DNA from: Oleispirillum naphthae
GTDB taxonomy: Bacteria > Pseudomonadota > Alphaproteobacteria > Rhodospirillales > Rhodospirillaceae
Length of the DNA stretch: 49,488 bases
Direction: 5' to 3'
NCBI GenBank assembly: GCA_027864655.1
Contig: JAQAZG010000016.1
Span: 1-49,488, forward strand
The notes beneath the pieces are model-generated. The model had not been told where the DNA came from and did no database searches. It worked only from the letters and a program-made list of their open reading frames with translations. Numbering within the stretch: the stretch's first letter is position 1; each line of letters opens with the position of its first letter. Below are positions 28,113 through 38,334 of the stretch, in pieces. Both the position numbers and the translations under genes were made by a program.

Positions 28113-30043
28113 CCGCCGCCCCGCTGATCGAACTCTCCGGCGTCGAAAAGGTGTTCCCGGCGGGGGAGGCGGGGGTGCGCGCGCTCGCCGGGGTGGACCT
28201 CGCCATCCGTGCCGGGGAATACGTGGCGATCATGGGGGCCTCGGGCTCCGGCAAGTCCACCCTGATGACCCTGATCGGCTGCCTCGACCGGCCGAGCGGC
28301 GGCACGTACCGCCTGCTGGGCCGCGACGTTTCTGCGCTTTCCGCCGACGATCTGGCGGCTCTACGGCGCGATACCTTCGGCTTCGTCTTCCAGCGCTACC
28401 ACCTGCTGGCGGATGCGACCGCTCTCGAAAACGTCACCATCCCGGCGATCTATGCGGGGATGAAGCGGGAAGAGCGGGAGGCGCGGGGCCGCGCCCTGCT
28501 CGGCGCGCTCGGCCTCGGCGAGCGGGCGCACCACCGCCCGGGGCAGCTTTCCGGCGGCCAGCAACAGCGCGTCTCGATCGCCCGCGCCCTGGTCAACGAT
28601 CCGCAGGTGATTCTCGCCGACGAACCCACCGGCGCGCTCGACAGCCAGAGCGGCGGCGAGCTGATGGACCGCCTGGCGGCCCTGCACGCCGAAGGCCGCA
28701 CCGTCCTCGTGGTCACCCACGATGCGGCGGTGGCGGCGCGGGCGCAGCGCGTCATCCGCATCAGCGACGGGCGCATCGTTTCCGATTCCGCCGCCGCCGC
28801 GCCCGCCGCGCCCGCCCACGCCGCCACGCTGCGGGAAGGCGCGCACCCGGGCTGGCGCGACAACCTGGAGGAAGCGGTGCGCATGGCGGGCCGCTCGCTC
28901 AAGGCCAACCCCTTCCGCACCGCGCTCACCCTGCTCGGGGTGATCATCGGCGTCGCCGCGGTGGTGGCGATGCTGGCGATCGGCAGCGGCAGCCAGCGCG
29001 AGGTGATGGCGCGCATCCAGGCGATGGGCACCAACCTCCTGATGGTGCGCCCCGGCGCGCCGGGCACCCACCGCGCCGACATCATCACCCTCACCCGCGA
29101 CGACGCGGGTGCCCTTGTCGATCTGCCCGGCGTGGACCTGGTGGTGCCGGAGCGCCACGCCTCTCAGACCATGCGTTACGGCAACATCGACCACAAGGCG
29201 GATGTCTACGGCGTCACCGCGGGCTTTCCGCAGGCGCGCGACTGGGGGCTCTCCGTCGGCATCTTCTTCGATGCGGCGGACGTGGAGAGCCACGCCGCGG
29301 TGGCGGTGCTGGGCAAGACCGTGGCCGACCACCTGTTCGGCGAGGGGGAGGGGGTGGGCGCGTACATCGTCATCCACAACGTGCCGTTCCTGGTGATCGG
29401 CATTCTCGAACCCAAGGGCGCTTCCACCTACGGCAGCGACCTCGACGACATGGTCCTGGTGCCGCTCACCACCGGGCTCACCCGCCTGTTCGGCGGCGGC
29501 CACGTCAGCAGCATGATGATCTGGGTGTCCGACGCGGCGCGCATCGGCGCGGCGCAGCGCCGGGTGCGCGCCGCCCTGCTCGCCCGCCACAACGGCATCG
29601 AGGACTTCCAGATCCGCAACACCACCGCGGTGCTGCAGGCGGCGGAGAAGGCACGCAACAGCCTGACCGTGCTGCTCGGCACGGTGGCGGCGATCTCGCT
29701 GCTCGTCGGCGGCATCGGGGTGATGAACATCATGCTGGTGTCGGTGAGCGAGCGCACCGGCGAGATCGGTATCCGCATGGCTACCGGGGCGCGCCGTCTC
29801 GACGTGCAGTTGCAGTTCAACGCCGAGGCGGTGGTGGTGTGCGGCCTCGGCGGCCTCTTCGGCATCGTCATCGGGCTTTTCGCCGCGTGGCTGTGCCGCG
29901 CCGCGGGCATGCCGGTGGTGTTCTCGCCGTGGCCCTCGGCGATGGCCTTCGCCTGCGCCTTCGCCACCGGCCTGGTGTTCGGCTATCTTCCGGCGCGCAA
30001 GGCGTCTCGCCTCGACCCGGTGACGGCGCTCGCCTCGGAGTGA
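28109..30043 (+). CDS. macB: MacB-like ABC efflux transporter (ATPase-permease fusion)
   Basis: This 644-residue protein is the same size as E. coli MacB. The N-terminal ATPase (about 1-230) has GASGSGKST, LSGGQQQRVSIARAL and ILADEPTGALDSQSG. It is followed by one membrane helix (TLLGVIIGVAAVVAMLAIG), a large periplasmic domain and three C-terminal helices starting LLGTVAAISLLVGGIGVMNI, with the coupling motif SERTGEIGIRMATGAR. The GTG start overlaps the macA TGA. MacAB pumps with TolC export macrolides, enterotoxin and, in E. coli, protoporphyrin; the last is relevant here because the pump is co-transcribed with tetrapyrrole chelatase genes. No outer-membrane channel gene is in the operon. 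Confidence 0.9.
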   Translation: MTAAPLIELSGVEKVFPAGEAGVRALAGVDLAIRAGEYVAIMGASGSGKSTLMTLIGCLDRPSGGTYRLLGRDVSALSADDLAALRRDTFGFVFQRYHLLADATALENVTIPAIYAGMKREEREARGRALLGALGLGERAHHRPGQLSGGQQQRVSIARALVNDPQVILADEPTGALDSQSGGELMDRLAALHAEGRTVLVVTHDAAVAARAQRVIRISDGRIVSDSAAAAPAAPAHAATLREGAHPGWRDNLEEAVRMAGRSLKANPFRTALTLLGVIIGVAAVVAMLAIGSGSQREVMARIQAMGTNLLMVRPGAPGTHRADIITLTRDDAGALVDLPGVDLVVPERHASQTMRYGNIDHKADVYGVTAGFPQARDWGLSVGIFFDAADVESHAAVAVLGKTVADHLFGEGEGVGAYIVIHNVPFLVIGILEPKGASTYGSDLDDMVLVPLTTGLTRLFGGGHVSSMMIWVSDAARIGAAQRRVRAALLARHNGIEDFQIRNTTAVLQAAEKARNSLTVLLGTVAAISLLVGGIGVMNIMLVSVSERTGEIGIRMATGARRLDVQLQFNAEAVVVCGLGGLFGIVIGLFAAWLCRAAGMPVVFSPWPSAMAFACAFATGLVFGYLPARKASRLDPVTALASE

Positions 30044-30309
30044 CCGCCGCTGCCTGCGGCGGCAGCCGGAAAATCATTGCAGAACGAAAAGACAAAAGAC
30101 AGCGCTGGTGCGGATGTCTTCCCTCCACGTATGCGACCGTGTGGAACCGGTAGTAAAGACGGCAATCATCGAGTTTTTGAATAGAGGTATAGGTGATTTC
30201 AATTTCCATACATGACAGGAAGCGTCATAAAATTTATCAGTTACGTAGTTGTATTAGAATTCTACCCTGAGTAGAGAATAAATCCATAGCTTACGGGAGA
30301 AACAGAAAA
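30044..30309. other. AT-richer non-coding gap before the serine hydrolase
   Basis: A GC hairpin (CCGCCGC/GCGGCGG) follows the macB stop without a T run. From about 30080 the base composition drops well below that of the flanks and short AT-rich stretches occur. I see no convincing ORF or RNA gene. GGGAGA about eight bases before the hydrolase ATG serves as RBS. Confidence 0.5.
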
Positions 30310-31563
30310 ATGAAGACCGACAGAAAGGTTTCCAGGGGGACACGCCTTGGAAAGATTTTTGCCTTGTCCTGCGTAATTGCAGGCTCTTTGGTCGCCAATC
30401 CGGCCCTGTCCAACGACAATATCGCAACCCCGAAGTACCATCTGCCGGCTGGAGAAGATTTTTTACTTTGGTCTCCGACGGTTCAGCCATACGGCTACTC
30501 GATCGTCGATAAGATATTCGCCACGAGGACGATCAAACATGGCAAGAACGTCCTCGCTTTGCCGCGGGGCAAAGAACTGTCGGTCACCTATCAACTGAAT
30601 GGCAAGACCTACAGCGCTGAAGACTACATCGACCACAACAATGTGGCTGGCCTTCTGGTTCTCAAAAACGGCAAGATTGTTCTTGAGCGCTATGCCCTTG
30701 GCTTTAACGAGAAGGGGCACTGGAGTTCGATGTCGATGGTCAAGTCGATGACCTCGACCCTGGTCGGCGCCGCCATTCAGGATGGCTACATCAAAAGCCT
30801 GGACGACAAGGTCTCGACCTATCTGCCGACACTGAAGGGCTCGGCCTACGACGCCGTCAGCATCCGCAACCTGATTACCATGTCGTCGGGTGTGAAATGG
30901 CGCGAAGTCTACACGGACAAGGACTCCGACGTTAACCACTACAGCAAGTCGCTGGCCGACAAAGTGCCGGGTGGCGTGCTGGCCCTGATGAAGTCGATGC
31001 CCAAGGAAACGGAACCGGGATCGGCTTTCCACTACAATTCGGGCGACACCTATCTGTTGGGCGCCCTGGTCTCGGCCGCCACCAAGAAGCGGCTGGCCGA
31101 CTACATGTCGGAAAAGGTGTGGGCCAATTTCGGCATGGAGGCCGATGGCTTCTACACTCTTGAATCCGACAATGGGCAGGAGATCGGCGGCAGTCGCGCC
31201 GGTATGGTCCTCAGGGACTTCGGGCGCTTCGGCCTCTTCGTGGCCAATGGCGGCGTCGCCAACGGCAAGCGCGTGCTGCCTGCCAACTGGGTCGATGACG
31301 CCGGCAAGGTCGCCTTCCCGCTCGATGCGAACGCCAACAGCTACGGCGCTTCCGGTTACGGTTATAGCTGGTGGCTGGACCCCGACGGCTCGATGGTCGC
31401 GCTCGGTTTCGCCGGCCAGACGATCTACATCAACCGCAAGGAAAATCTCGTTATCGTCACCCTGGGCTGCTGGCCGCAGCCGCCCTACAACAGCGCCTAT
31501 GGCCGCGACTTCAAGGGCGCTCGTCGCGCCTTCCAGAAGGCGGTCGTCGACGCTCTGCACTGA
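30310..31563 (+). CDS. Secreted serine hydrolase of the beta-lactamase/NylB-like superfamily (class C fold)
   Basis: This 417-residue protein has a signal peptide (hydrophobic FALSCVIAGSLVANPALS, cleavage near residue 33), so it is probably periplasmic. The S-x-x-K motif is SMVK (Ser142, Lys145) in the context HWSSMSMVKSMTSTLVGAA. The second motif is YNS (Tyr242) in FHYNSGDTYLLG. The region GFAGQTIYINRKENLVIV replaces the KTG box. This is the pattern of esterases and 6-aminohexanoate-dimer hydrolase-like proteins rather than a true class C beta-lactamase. Codon use is less GC-biased than the neighbours, and the gene has its own leader and a strong terminator. This suggests an acquired single-gene cassette. 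Confidence 0.85.
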   Translation: MKTDRKVSRGTRLGKIFALSCVIAGSLVANPALSNDNIATPKYHLPAGEDFLLWSPTVQPYGYSIVDKIFATRTIKHGKNVLALPRGKELSVTYQLNGKTYSAEDYIDHNNVAGLLVLKNGKIVLERYALGFNEKGHWSSMSMVKSMTSTLVGAAIQDGYIKSLDDKVSTYLPTLKGSAYDAVSIRNLITMSSGVKWREVYTDKDSDVNHYSKSLADKVPGGVLALMKSMPKETEPGSAFHYNSGDTYLLGALVSAATKKRLADYMSEKVWANFGMEADGFYTLESDNGQEIGGSRAGMVLRDFGRFGLFVANGGVANGKRVLPANWVDDAGKVAFPLDANANSYGASGYGYSWWLDPDGSMVALGFAGQTIYINRKENLVIVTLGCWPQPPYNSAYGRDFKGARRAFQKAVVDALH

Positions 31564-31595
31564 TGCCTGGACCACCCCACCAGCATGAAACGAAG

Positions 31596-31628
31596 AAGCC
31601 TGCCATCGACGATGGCAGGCTTTCTTTT
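31596..31628 (+). terminator. Rho-independent terminator after the serine hydrolase gene
   Basis: A perfect 12-bp stem AAGCCTGCCATC / GATGGCAGGCTT with a three-base loop is followed by TCTTTT. It starts 33 bases after the hydrolase stop and isolates that gene from the mutAB riboswitch promoter. Confidence 0.9.
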
Positions 31629-31808
31629 GCCGTCGTCGCGCCCGCTAGCCGACGAATGGCGCGGTAGCAGGCCCGGCCACCCGTTGGTCGAAGCCGAAGA
31701 AAGAGAAACTCGCCATATACAGAACCCTGCCGTTGCCTCTGGGAAAGGGCGGGTACCGGGGATGCCGGTTCCCCCTGCCATTGTGATGAAGCCATGCGCC
31801 GAGCGCGG

Positions 31809-31841
31809 TTGACACCCCAAGAAAAGTGATGTTATTACATC
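31809..31841 (+). promoter_or_regulatory. Promoter of the mutAB riboswitch transcript with 14-bp palindrome
   Basis: TTGACA (31809-31814) is a consensus -35, and TATTAC 18 bases later is a fair -10. The -10 lies inside GATGTTATTACATC (31828-31841), which has perfect 5-bp outer arms and resembles alphaproteobacterial Zur boxes only partly. Regulator unknown. Confidence 0.45.
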
Positions 31842-32018
31842 CGGCGTGATGGCCCCCGGCGGCATGCCGGGGCAAGAGGGAAGCCGGTGGAAATCCGGCG
31901 CTGTCCCCGCAACTGTCAGCGCGGAGCTGCTGCCCGGAGGCCACTGGCCCGTCCCCATCGGGGAGGGCCGGGAAGGCGGGCGGACGCACGGAGGCGCGAG
32001 CCAGGAGACCTGCCGTCG
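31842..32018 (+). promoter_or_regulatory. Cobalamin riboswitch aptamer upstream of mutA-mutB-meaB
   Basis: The B12-box elements are present in order: GGGAAGCCGGTG, AATCCGGCGCTGTCCCCGCA, ACTGT, CCACTGG, CCGGGAAGGC and GCCAGGAGACCTGCC. A short P1 can form between CGGCG (31842-31846) and CGTCG (32014-32018). The aptamer binds adenosylcobalamin or a related corrinoid. About 250 bases of structured leader separate it from the mutA start. Confidence 0.93.
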
Positions 32019-32268
32019 CAAAGTTCCGATCCGAAGGGCGGGGAGGCCCGAAGGATCGGGAACTCCGGTGGTGGTGCCGCTGGACCGTCTTGCCGATGCC
32101 GCGGGATAGGACGCGGCGGCAGGCGGGGCATCGCCCGCAAGGGGAGTCCGCAGGGGGCTGGGGATATGGTTGCGGCGGGCGCACGGCCTGCATGCGCAAC
32201 GATGTAACGTAGCTTTCCCGCTGGAGGACCGCCGGGGCGCATCAGCCCTGCATGGAGTGGGAAGAACC
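32019..32268 (+). other. Structured leader between riboswitch and mutA
   Basis: This stretch is non-coding as far as I can see. A hairpin forms from AGTTCCGATCC and GGATCGGGAACT just after the aptamer, without a T run, so an intrinsic terminator is not evident. GC-rich segments follow, and GGGAAG precedes the mutA ATG. Control at translation initiation or by Rho is more likely than intrinsic termination. Confidence 0.5.
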
Positions 32269-34367
32269 ATGGACCACGAAGACTTGAAGCTCGCAGCGGA
32301 CTTTCCCGCCGTCAGTTATGACGGCTGGCGGAAGATCGTTGAAGAAAAAGAACTCAAGGGGGCGCCATTCGACAAGAAAATGGTGACCAAGACCCCGGAA
32401 GGCATCGGCATCCGGCCGCTTTACGTTGCGGAGAACTGGCCGTGGGAGGGCGATCCCTCCGGTTTCCCCGGGTTCTTCCCGTATACGCGCGGCACCCAGG
32501 CGATCGTCCGGGCGAAGAACGGCTGGGACAAGCGCCAGGAATTCAAGGAGCCGGAGCCCAAAGCGGCGAACCGGGAAATCCGTCACGACCTCGCGCGCGG
32601 CGTCACCTCGGCGGCGCTGCGTCTCGACCGCGCGGCGCGCGGCGGCCTCGACCCGGCCAAGGCGCCGGGCGCGAACGGCGCGGACGGCGTGATGGCGCAC
32701 GACGCGGCGGCGCTCGCCGCGGCGCTGGAGGGCGTGGACCTCGCCCGCGTCGCGGTGCAGATCGAACCCGGCGCGGCCTTTCTGCCCGCGGCGATGGCGT
32801 TCTCCGGCCTGCTGGCGAAGCAGGAGGTGGACGCTGCGGCGGCGCGCGGCAATTTCGGCGCCGACCCGCTCGGCACCCTCGCCGAACTCGGCCGTTTGCC
32901 CTATGCGGTGGAGACCGGCCTCGCGCAGTTGGGCGCGCTCGCCGCCTGGACCGCCGAGACCTGGCCCGGCATCCGTGCCGCGCAGGTGGACACTTCGGCC
33001 TATCACCACGCGGGGGCGAGCGAGGCGCACGACCTCGGCATCGCTCTGGCCACCGGCGTCGCCTACCTCAAGGCGATGGAGGCCGCGGGCATGGGCATCG
33101 ACGACGCCTGCCGCCAGATCGGCTTCACCCTGTGCACCGACCAGAAGCAGTACGTGCAGATCGCCAAGATGCGGGCGGCGCGCAAGCTGTGGGGCGCGGT
33201 GGCGACCTCCTGCGGCGCTTCCGACGAAGCCGCGGCGATGCAGTTGCGCGCCAAGTCGGCGCAGCGGATGTTCACCCGCACCGATCCCTGGGTGAACATG
33301 CTGCGCGCCACCGTCTCCACCTTCGCCGCGGCGGTGGGCGGGGCGGACATCGTCACCTGCCTGCCGTTCGACGATGCGATCGGCCTGCCGGACTCCATGG
33401 GACGGCGCATCGCGCGCAACACCCAGATCATCCTGATGGAGGAGTCCAACCTCTTCCGCGTGCTCGACCAGGCGGGCGGCGCGTGGTCGATGGAAAGCCT
33501 GACCGATGAGATGGCGGAAAATGCCTGGGCCTTCTTCCGCGAGATCGAGGCCAAGGGCGGCATCGTCGAAGTGCTGCGCTCCGGCTTCCTCAAGGACACC
33601 ATCGCCGCCACCATGGCGGCGCGCGACAAGGAGATCGCCAAGCGCAAGACTCCGATCACCGGCGTGTCCGAATTCCCCAACATTACCGAAAAGGTGGTGG
33701 AGCGCCCCAGGCCCGACCTCTCCGCCGCCGCCGCCGCCGATGCGGCCCGCCGCGCCAAGGGCGACGCCGCGTCGGCGGCGCATCTCGCCGCGCTCGCCAA
33801 GGCCGAGGACCTCGTGTCCGCCGTCTGCGAGGCGGTGGGGGCCGGAGCCTCCTTCGCCGCGGTGGTCGCCGCGCTCGCCGACGGCGAGGTTGCGGTGCCC
33901 GCAATGCCGAAGCGCCACCTGGCGGATTCCTTCGAGCGGCTGCGCGACGCCGCCACCGCCTACGGGAAGACCACCGGCAAGCTGCCGCAGGTCTTCCTCG
34001 CCAACCTCGGGCCGGTGTCCAAGCACACCGGGCGCGCCACCTTCGCCAAGAACTTCTTCGAGGCGGGCGGCATCCAGGCGCCGGGCAACGGCGGCTTCTC
34101 CGATGTCGAGGCCTGCGTCGCCGCGTTCAAGCAAAGCGGCGCGCGGATCGCGATCATCTGCTCGGCGGATGCGCTCTACGAGGAGATGGTGCCCACCTTC
34201 GCCCCGGCGCTCAAGGCCGCGGGCGCGGAGACCCTCTACCTCGCGGGCGTGCCCGGCGACAAGAAGGACGCCTACGATGCCGCGGGCATCGACGCTTACA
34301 TTTTCATGGGCTGCGAAGTCCTCGGCATGCTGACCGAGCAACTCGTCCGCCTGGGAGTGATCGAGAA

Positions 34368-34371
<4 letters not shown>
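32269..34371 (+). CDS. mutA: Methylmalonyl-CoA mutase small subunit
   Basis: This 700-residue non-catalytic subunit of the MutA/MutB heterodimer interconverts (R)-methylmalonyl-CoA and succinyl-CoA. The TIM-barrel region is recognisable ([72 protein letters not shown] is split here into motifs). The C-terminal flavodoxin-like domain has [23 protein letters not shown] in place of the B12-binding D-x-H-x-x-G, as expected for the small subunit. The ATG follows GGGAAG by six bases. Its stop overlaps the mutB start as ATGA. At 700 residues it is somewhat longer than most small subunits (about 620-680). Confidence 0.93.
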
Positions 34372-36577
<2,206 letters not shown>

Positions 36578-36581
<4 letters not shown>

Positions 36582-37651
36582 CCGCGCTCTTCGTCGATAC
36601 CGGGAAGGTTTCGGTCAATCCGCCGAACGACCGGCAGGTGTGGCGCGCTCAGCGCGCCACACTCTCCCTCGACGACTACGTGGAGGGGGTGCTCTCCCGC
36701 GACCGCATGCGGCTGGCCCGCGCCATCTCCCTGGTGGAAAGCAGCAACCCGGACCATCAGCGCCTGGCGCAGGAGCTGCTGGTCCGCCTTGCGCCGCATT
36801 GCGGCGCGGCGCACCGCATCGGCATCACCGGGGTGCCGGGGGTGGGCAAGTCCACCTTCATCGAGAGCTTCGGCAACCGCCTCACCGAATGGGGACACCG
36901 CGTCGCGGTGCTGGCGGTGGACCCCAGTTCCAGCCGTTCCGGCGGCAGCATCCTCGGCGACAAGACCCGCATGGAGACGCTGGCCAACAACCCCGACGCC
37001 TACATCCGCCCTTCGCCGTCTTCCGGCCGCCTCGGCGGCGTCACCCGCACCACCCGCGAAACCATGATGGTGATGGACGCGGCGGGCTACGACGTGATCC
37101 TGGTGGAAACGGTGGGCGCGGGGCAGAACGAGACGGTGGTCGCCGACATGACCGACTTCTTCCTCGTGCTGATGCTGCCCGGCGCGGGCGACGAGTTGCA
37201 GGGGATCAAGAAGGGGGTGCTGGAACTCGCCGACCTCATCGCGGTCAACAAATGCGAGGACGACAACGAACAGAAGGCGGAGGCGGCGCGCCAGCACTAC
37301 GCCAACGCCCTGCACATCATGACCCCGGCCTCCGCCAACTGGCGGCCGCCGGTGTTGAAGATTTCCGGCCTCGCGGGCCTCGGTCTCGACGACCTGTGGG
37401 AGCGGATCGAGGAGCACCGCGGCCTGCTCACCGAAAGCGGCGAGCTGGAGGCGACGCGCCGCCGCCAGCGCATCAAGTGGATGTGGAGCATGATCGAGGA
37501 CAAGCTGATGGACGCGATGAAGGCGCATCCGCAGGTGAAGACCCGCCTGCCCGCGATTTCCGCGGCGGTAGAGGAGGGCGCGACGACGGTGCCGGTGGCG
37601 GTGCTGGAGTTGCTGCGCGCCTTCGGCCTTTCGGTCGATCTCAACGGCTGA
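36578..37651 (+). CDS. meaB: MeaB-type G-protein chaperone of methylmalonyl-CoA mutase
   Basis: This 357-residue SIMIBI-class GTPase protects and reactivates the mutase and gates adenosylcobalamin delivery. The P-loop is GVPGVGKS (residues 85-92), followed by [34 protein letters not shown] (switch III region in MeaB), [11 protein letters not shown] (switch II) and the base-recognition segment VNKCEDDN. The C-terminal dimerisation arm is present. It is translationally coupled to mutB by ATGA overlap, the classical mutA-mutB-meaB order. Confidence 0.95.
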
Positions 37652-37669
37652 CCGCAAGCCCGAAAGGGC

Positions 37670-37696
37670 TTGACGGCCAAAATGTAATACTATAAC
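37670..37696 (+). promoter_or_regulatory. Promoter of second riboswitch transcript overlapped by Zur-like palindrome
   Basis: TTGACG (37670-37675) is followed by 15 bases and TATAAC. GTAATACTATAAC (37684-37696) covers the -10 and differs from the perfect palindrome upstream of cobN at one arm position only. The flanking AAAAT on its left also agrees with the gammaproteobacterial Zur consensus. Placement over the -10 suggests repression. Confidence 0.5.
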
Positions 37697-37707
37697 AAAT
37701 AGCTACC

Positions 37708-37885
37708 GACGCGATGGTTCCCCCGCCGTTTGGGGGTGAAAAGGGAAGCCGGTGTCAATCCGGCGCTGTCCCCGCAACTGTGAGCGGCGAGCCGATTTCC
37801 ACTCTTGCCACTGGTCCCCCAGGACTGGGAAGGCGGAAACCCCGGCCCAGACCCGCAAGCCAGGAGACCTGCCACCGCGCGCGTC
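37708..37885 (+). promoter_or_regulatory. Second cobalamin riboswitch aptamer
   Basis: The sequence contains GGGAAGCCGGTG, AATCCGGCGCTGTCCCCGCA, ACTGTGAG, CCACTGG, CTGGGAAGGC and GCCAGGAGACCTGCC. P1 closes perfectly between GACGCG (37708-37713) and CGCGTC (37880-37885). It lies 57 bases after meaB but has its own promoter. The downstream genes are a 45-codon ORF and, after a terminator, a radical SAM gene. Confidence 0.93.
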
Positions 37886-37959
37886 ACGACCGCAGACCGG
37901 GGGGTGTGCGCGGTGCGGACTCCCGTTTGTGACGCGATTGTAGGGAAGTCACGAAGGGG
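37880..37959 (+). promoter_or_regulatory. Switching region of the second riboswitch (anti-P1 and RBS hairpin)
   Basis: CGCGTCAC (37880-37887), whose first six bases are the 3' arm of P1, is perfectly complementary to GTGACGCG (37929-37936). GTGAC in that element can instead pair with GTCAC (37948-37952), immediately before the AAGGGG ribosome-binding site (37954-37959). P1 formation and the long-range helix therefore exclude each other, which is a textbook riboswitch expression platform. Structures were derived by eye, not by energy calculation. Confidence 0.6.
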
Positions 37960-37968
37960 CGTTTCGCG

Positions 37969-38106
37969 ATGCAGCGTGAAAACGATTTCCTGTCCATCCT
38001 CGTCTCCCGGATTCCGGGCGCATCCGCGCGCGGCAGGGCCTATCCGCCTGCCCGCGTCCCCGGTTTTCCTGTTGCCGATGGCGTGCTGACTTCCGGTTCT
38101 GCGTGA
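37969..38106 (+). CDS. Riboswitch-controlled short ORF, 45 residues, function unknown
   Basis: ATG with AAGGGG nine bases upstream starts a 45-codon frame ending TGA. The product begins MQRENDFLSILVSRIPG, then ARGRAY, then PPARVPGFPVADG, and ends TSGSA. There is no Cys, His, Trp or membrane segment. It is the first ORF after the cobalamin riboswitch and the only one before a strong intrinsic terminator. I do not recognise it. Options are a peptide substrate for the radical SAM/SPASM enzyme encoded next, a regulatory leader peptide, or a chance ORF in a long leader RNA. Confidence 0.4.
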   Translation: MQRENDFLSILVSRIPGASARGRAYPPARVPGFPVADGVLTSGSA

Positions 38107-38201
38107 CCCGAAAGGGAGGCTGCTTTCGGCCTGCGGCCTCCGCCCCTGGTTGACGGTCACGAACGTCCCGGTCCGTATCGAGCAACGGATCGGAAGACTT
38201 T

Positions 38202-38240
38202 ACGGCGGCGCTCCGGATGCGGAGCCGCCGCCGTTTTTTT
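38202..38240 (+). terminator. Strong intrinsic terminator after the short ORF
   Basis: A 14-bp GC-rich stem (ACGGCGGC and GCTCCG pairing with CGGAGC and GCCGCCGT, one bulged C) with a four-base loop runs straight into seven T. It separates the riboswitch/short-ORF transcript from the radical SAM gene 95 bases downstream. Confidence 0.9.
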
Positions 38241-38294
38241 GGGGGCGCAGCGGCTGTCCGCCGGAACCTGGCCGCTTCCATCGGAGGTGGATAG

Positions 38295-38307
38295 GTTCTA
38301 GCATAAC
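38295..38307 (+). promoter_or_regulatory. Zur-like palindrome upstream of the radical SAM gene
   Basis: GTTCTAGCATAAC differs from GTTATAGTATAAC at two positions. It lies 27 bases before the radical SAM ATG, after the terminator, where a separate promoter is expected. TTCCAT, 17 bases and TAGCAT give a weak promoter overlapped by this site. Confidence 0.35.
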
Positions 38308-38334
38308 AAAATATGAGGGCGAAAAGGGAGCGCG

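Noticed and set aside
30044-30064. GC hairpin after macB considered as an intrinsic terminator
   Set aside because: The stem is good but no T run follows, so termination there cannot be claimed.
30044-31628. Insertion sequence carrying the serine hydrolase
   Set aside because: No transposase, terminal inverted repeats or target duplication could be seen around the lower-GC segment.
31828-31841. GATGTTATTACATC counted as a full member of the Zur-like palindrome set
   Set aside because: It is a good palindrome but has a different centre and spacing from GTTATANTATAAC, so I list it only as an unassigned element in the mutAB promoter.
37690-38160. Minus-strand frame of 156 codons across the second riboswitch
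   Set aside because: The region is explained by the cobalamin aptamer and its platform on the plus strand, and the translated product resembles nothing.
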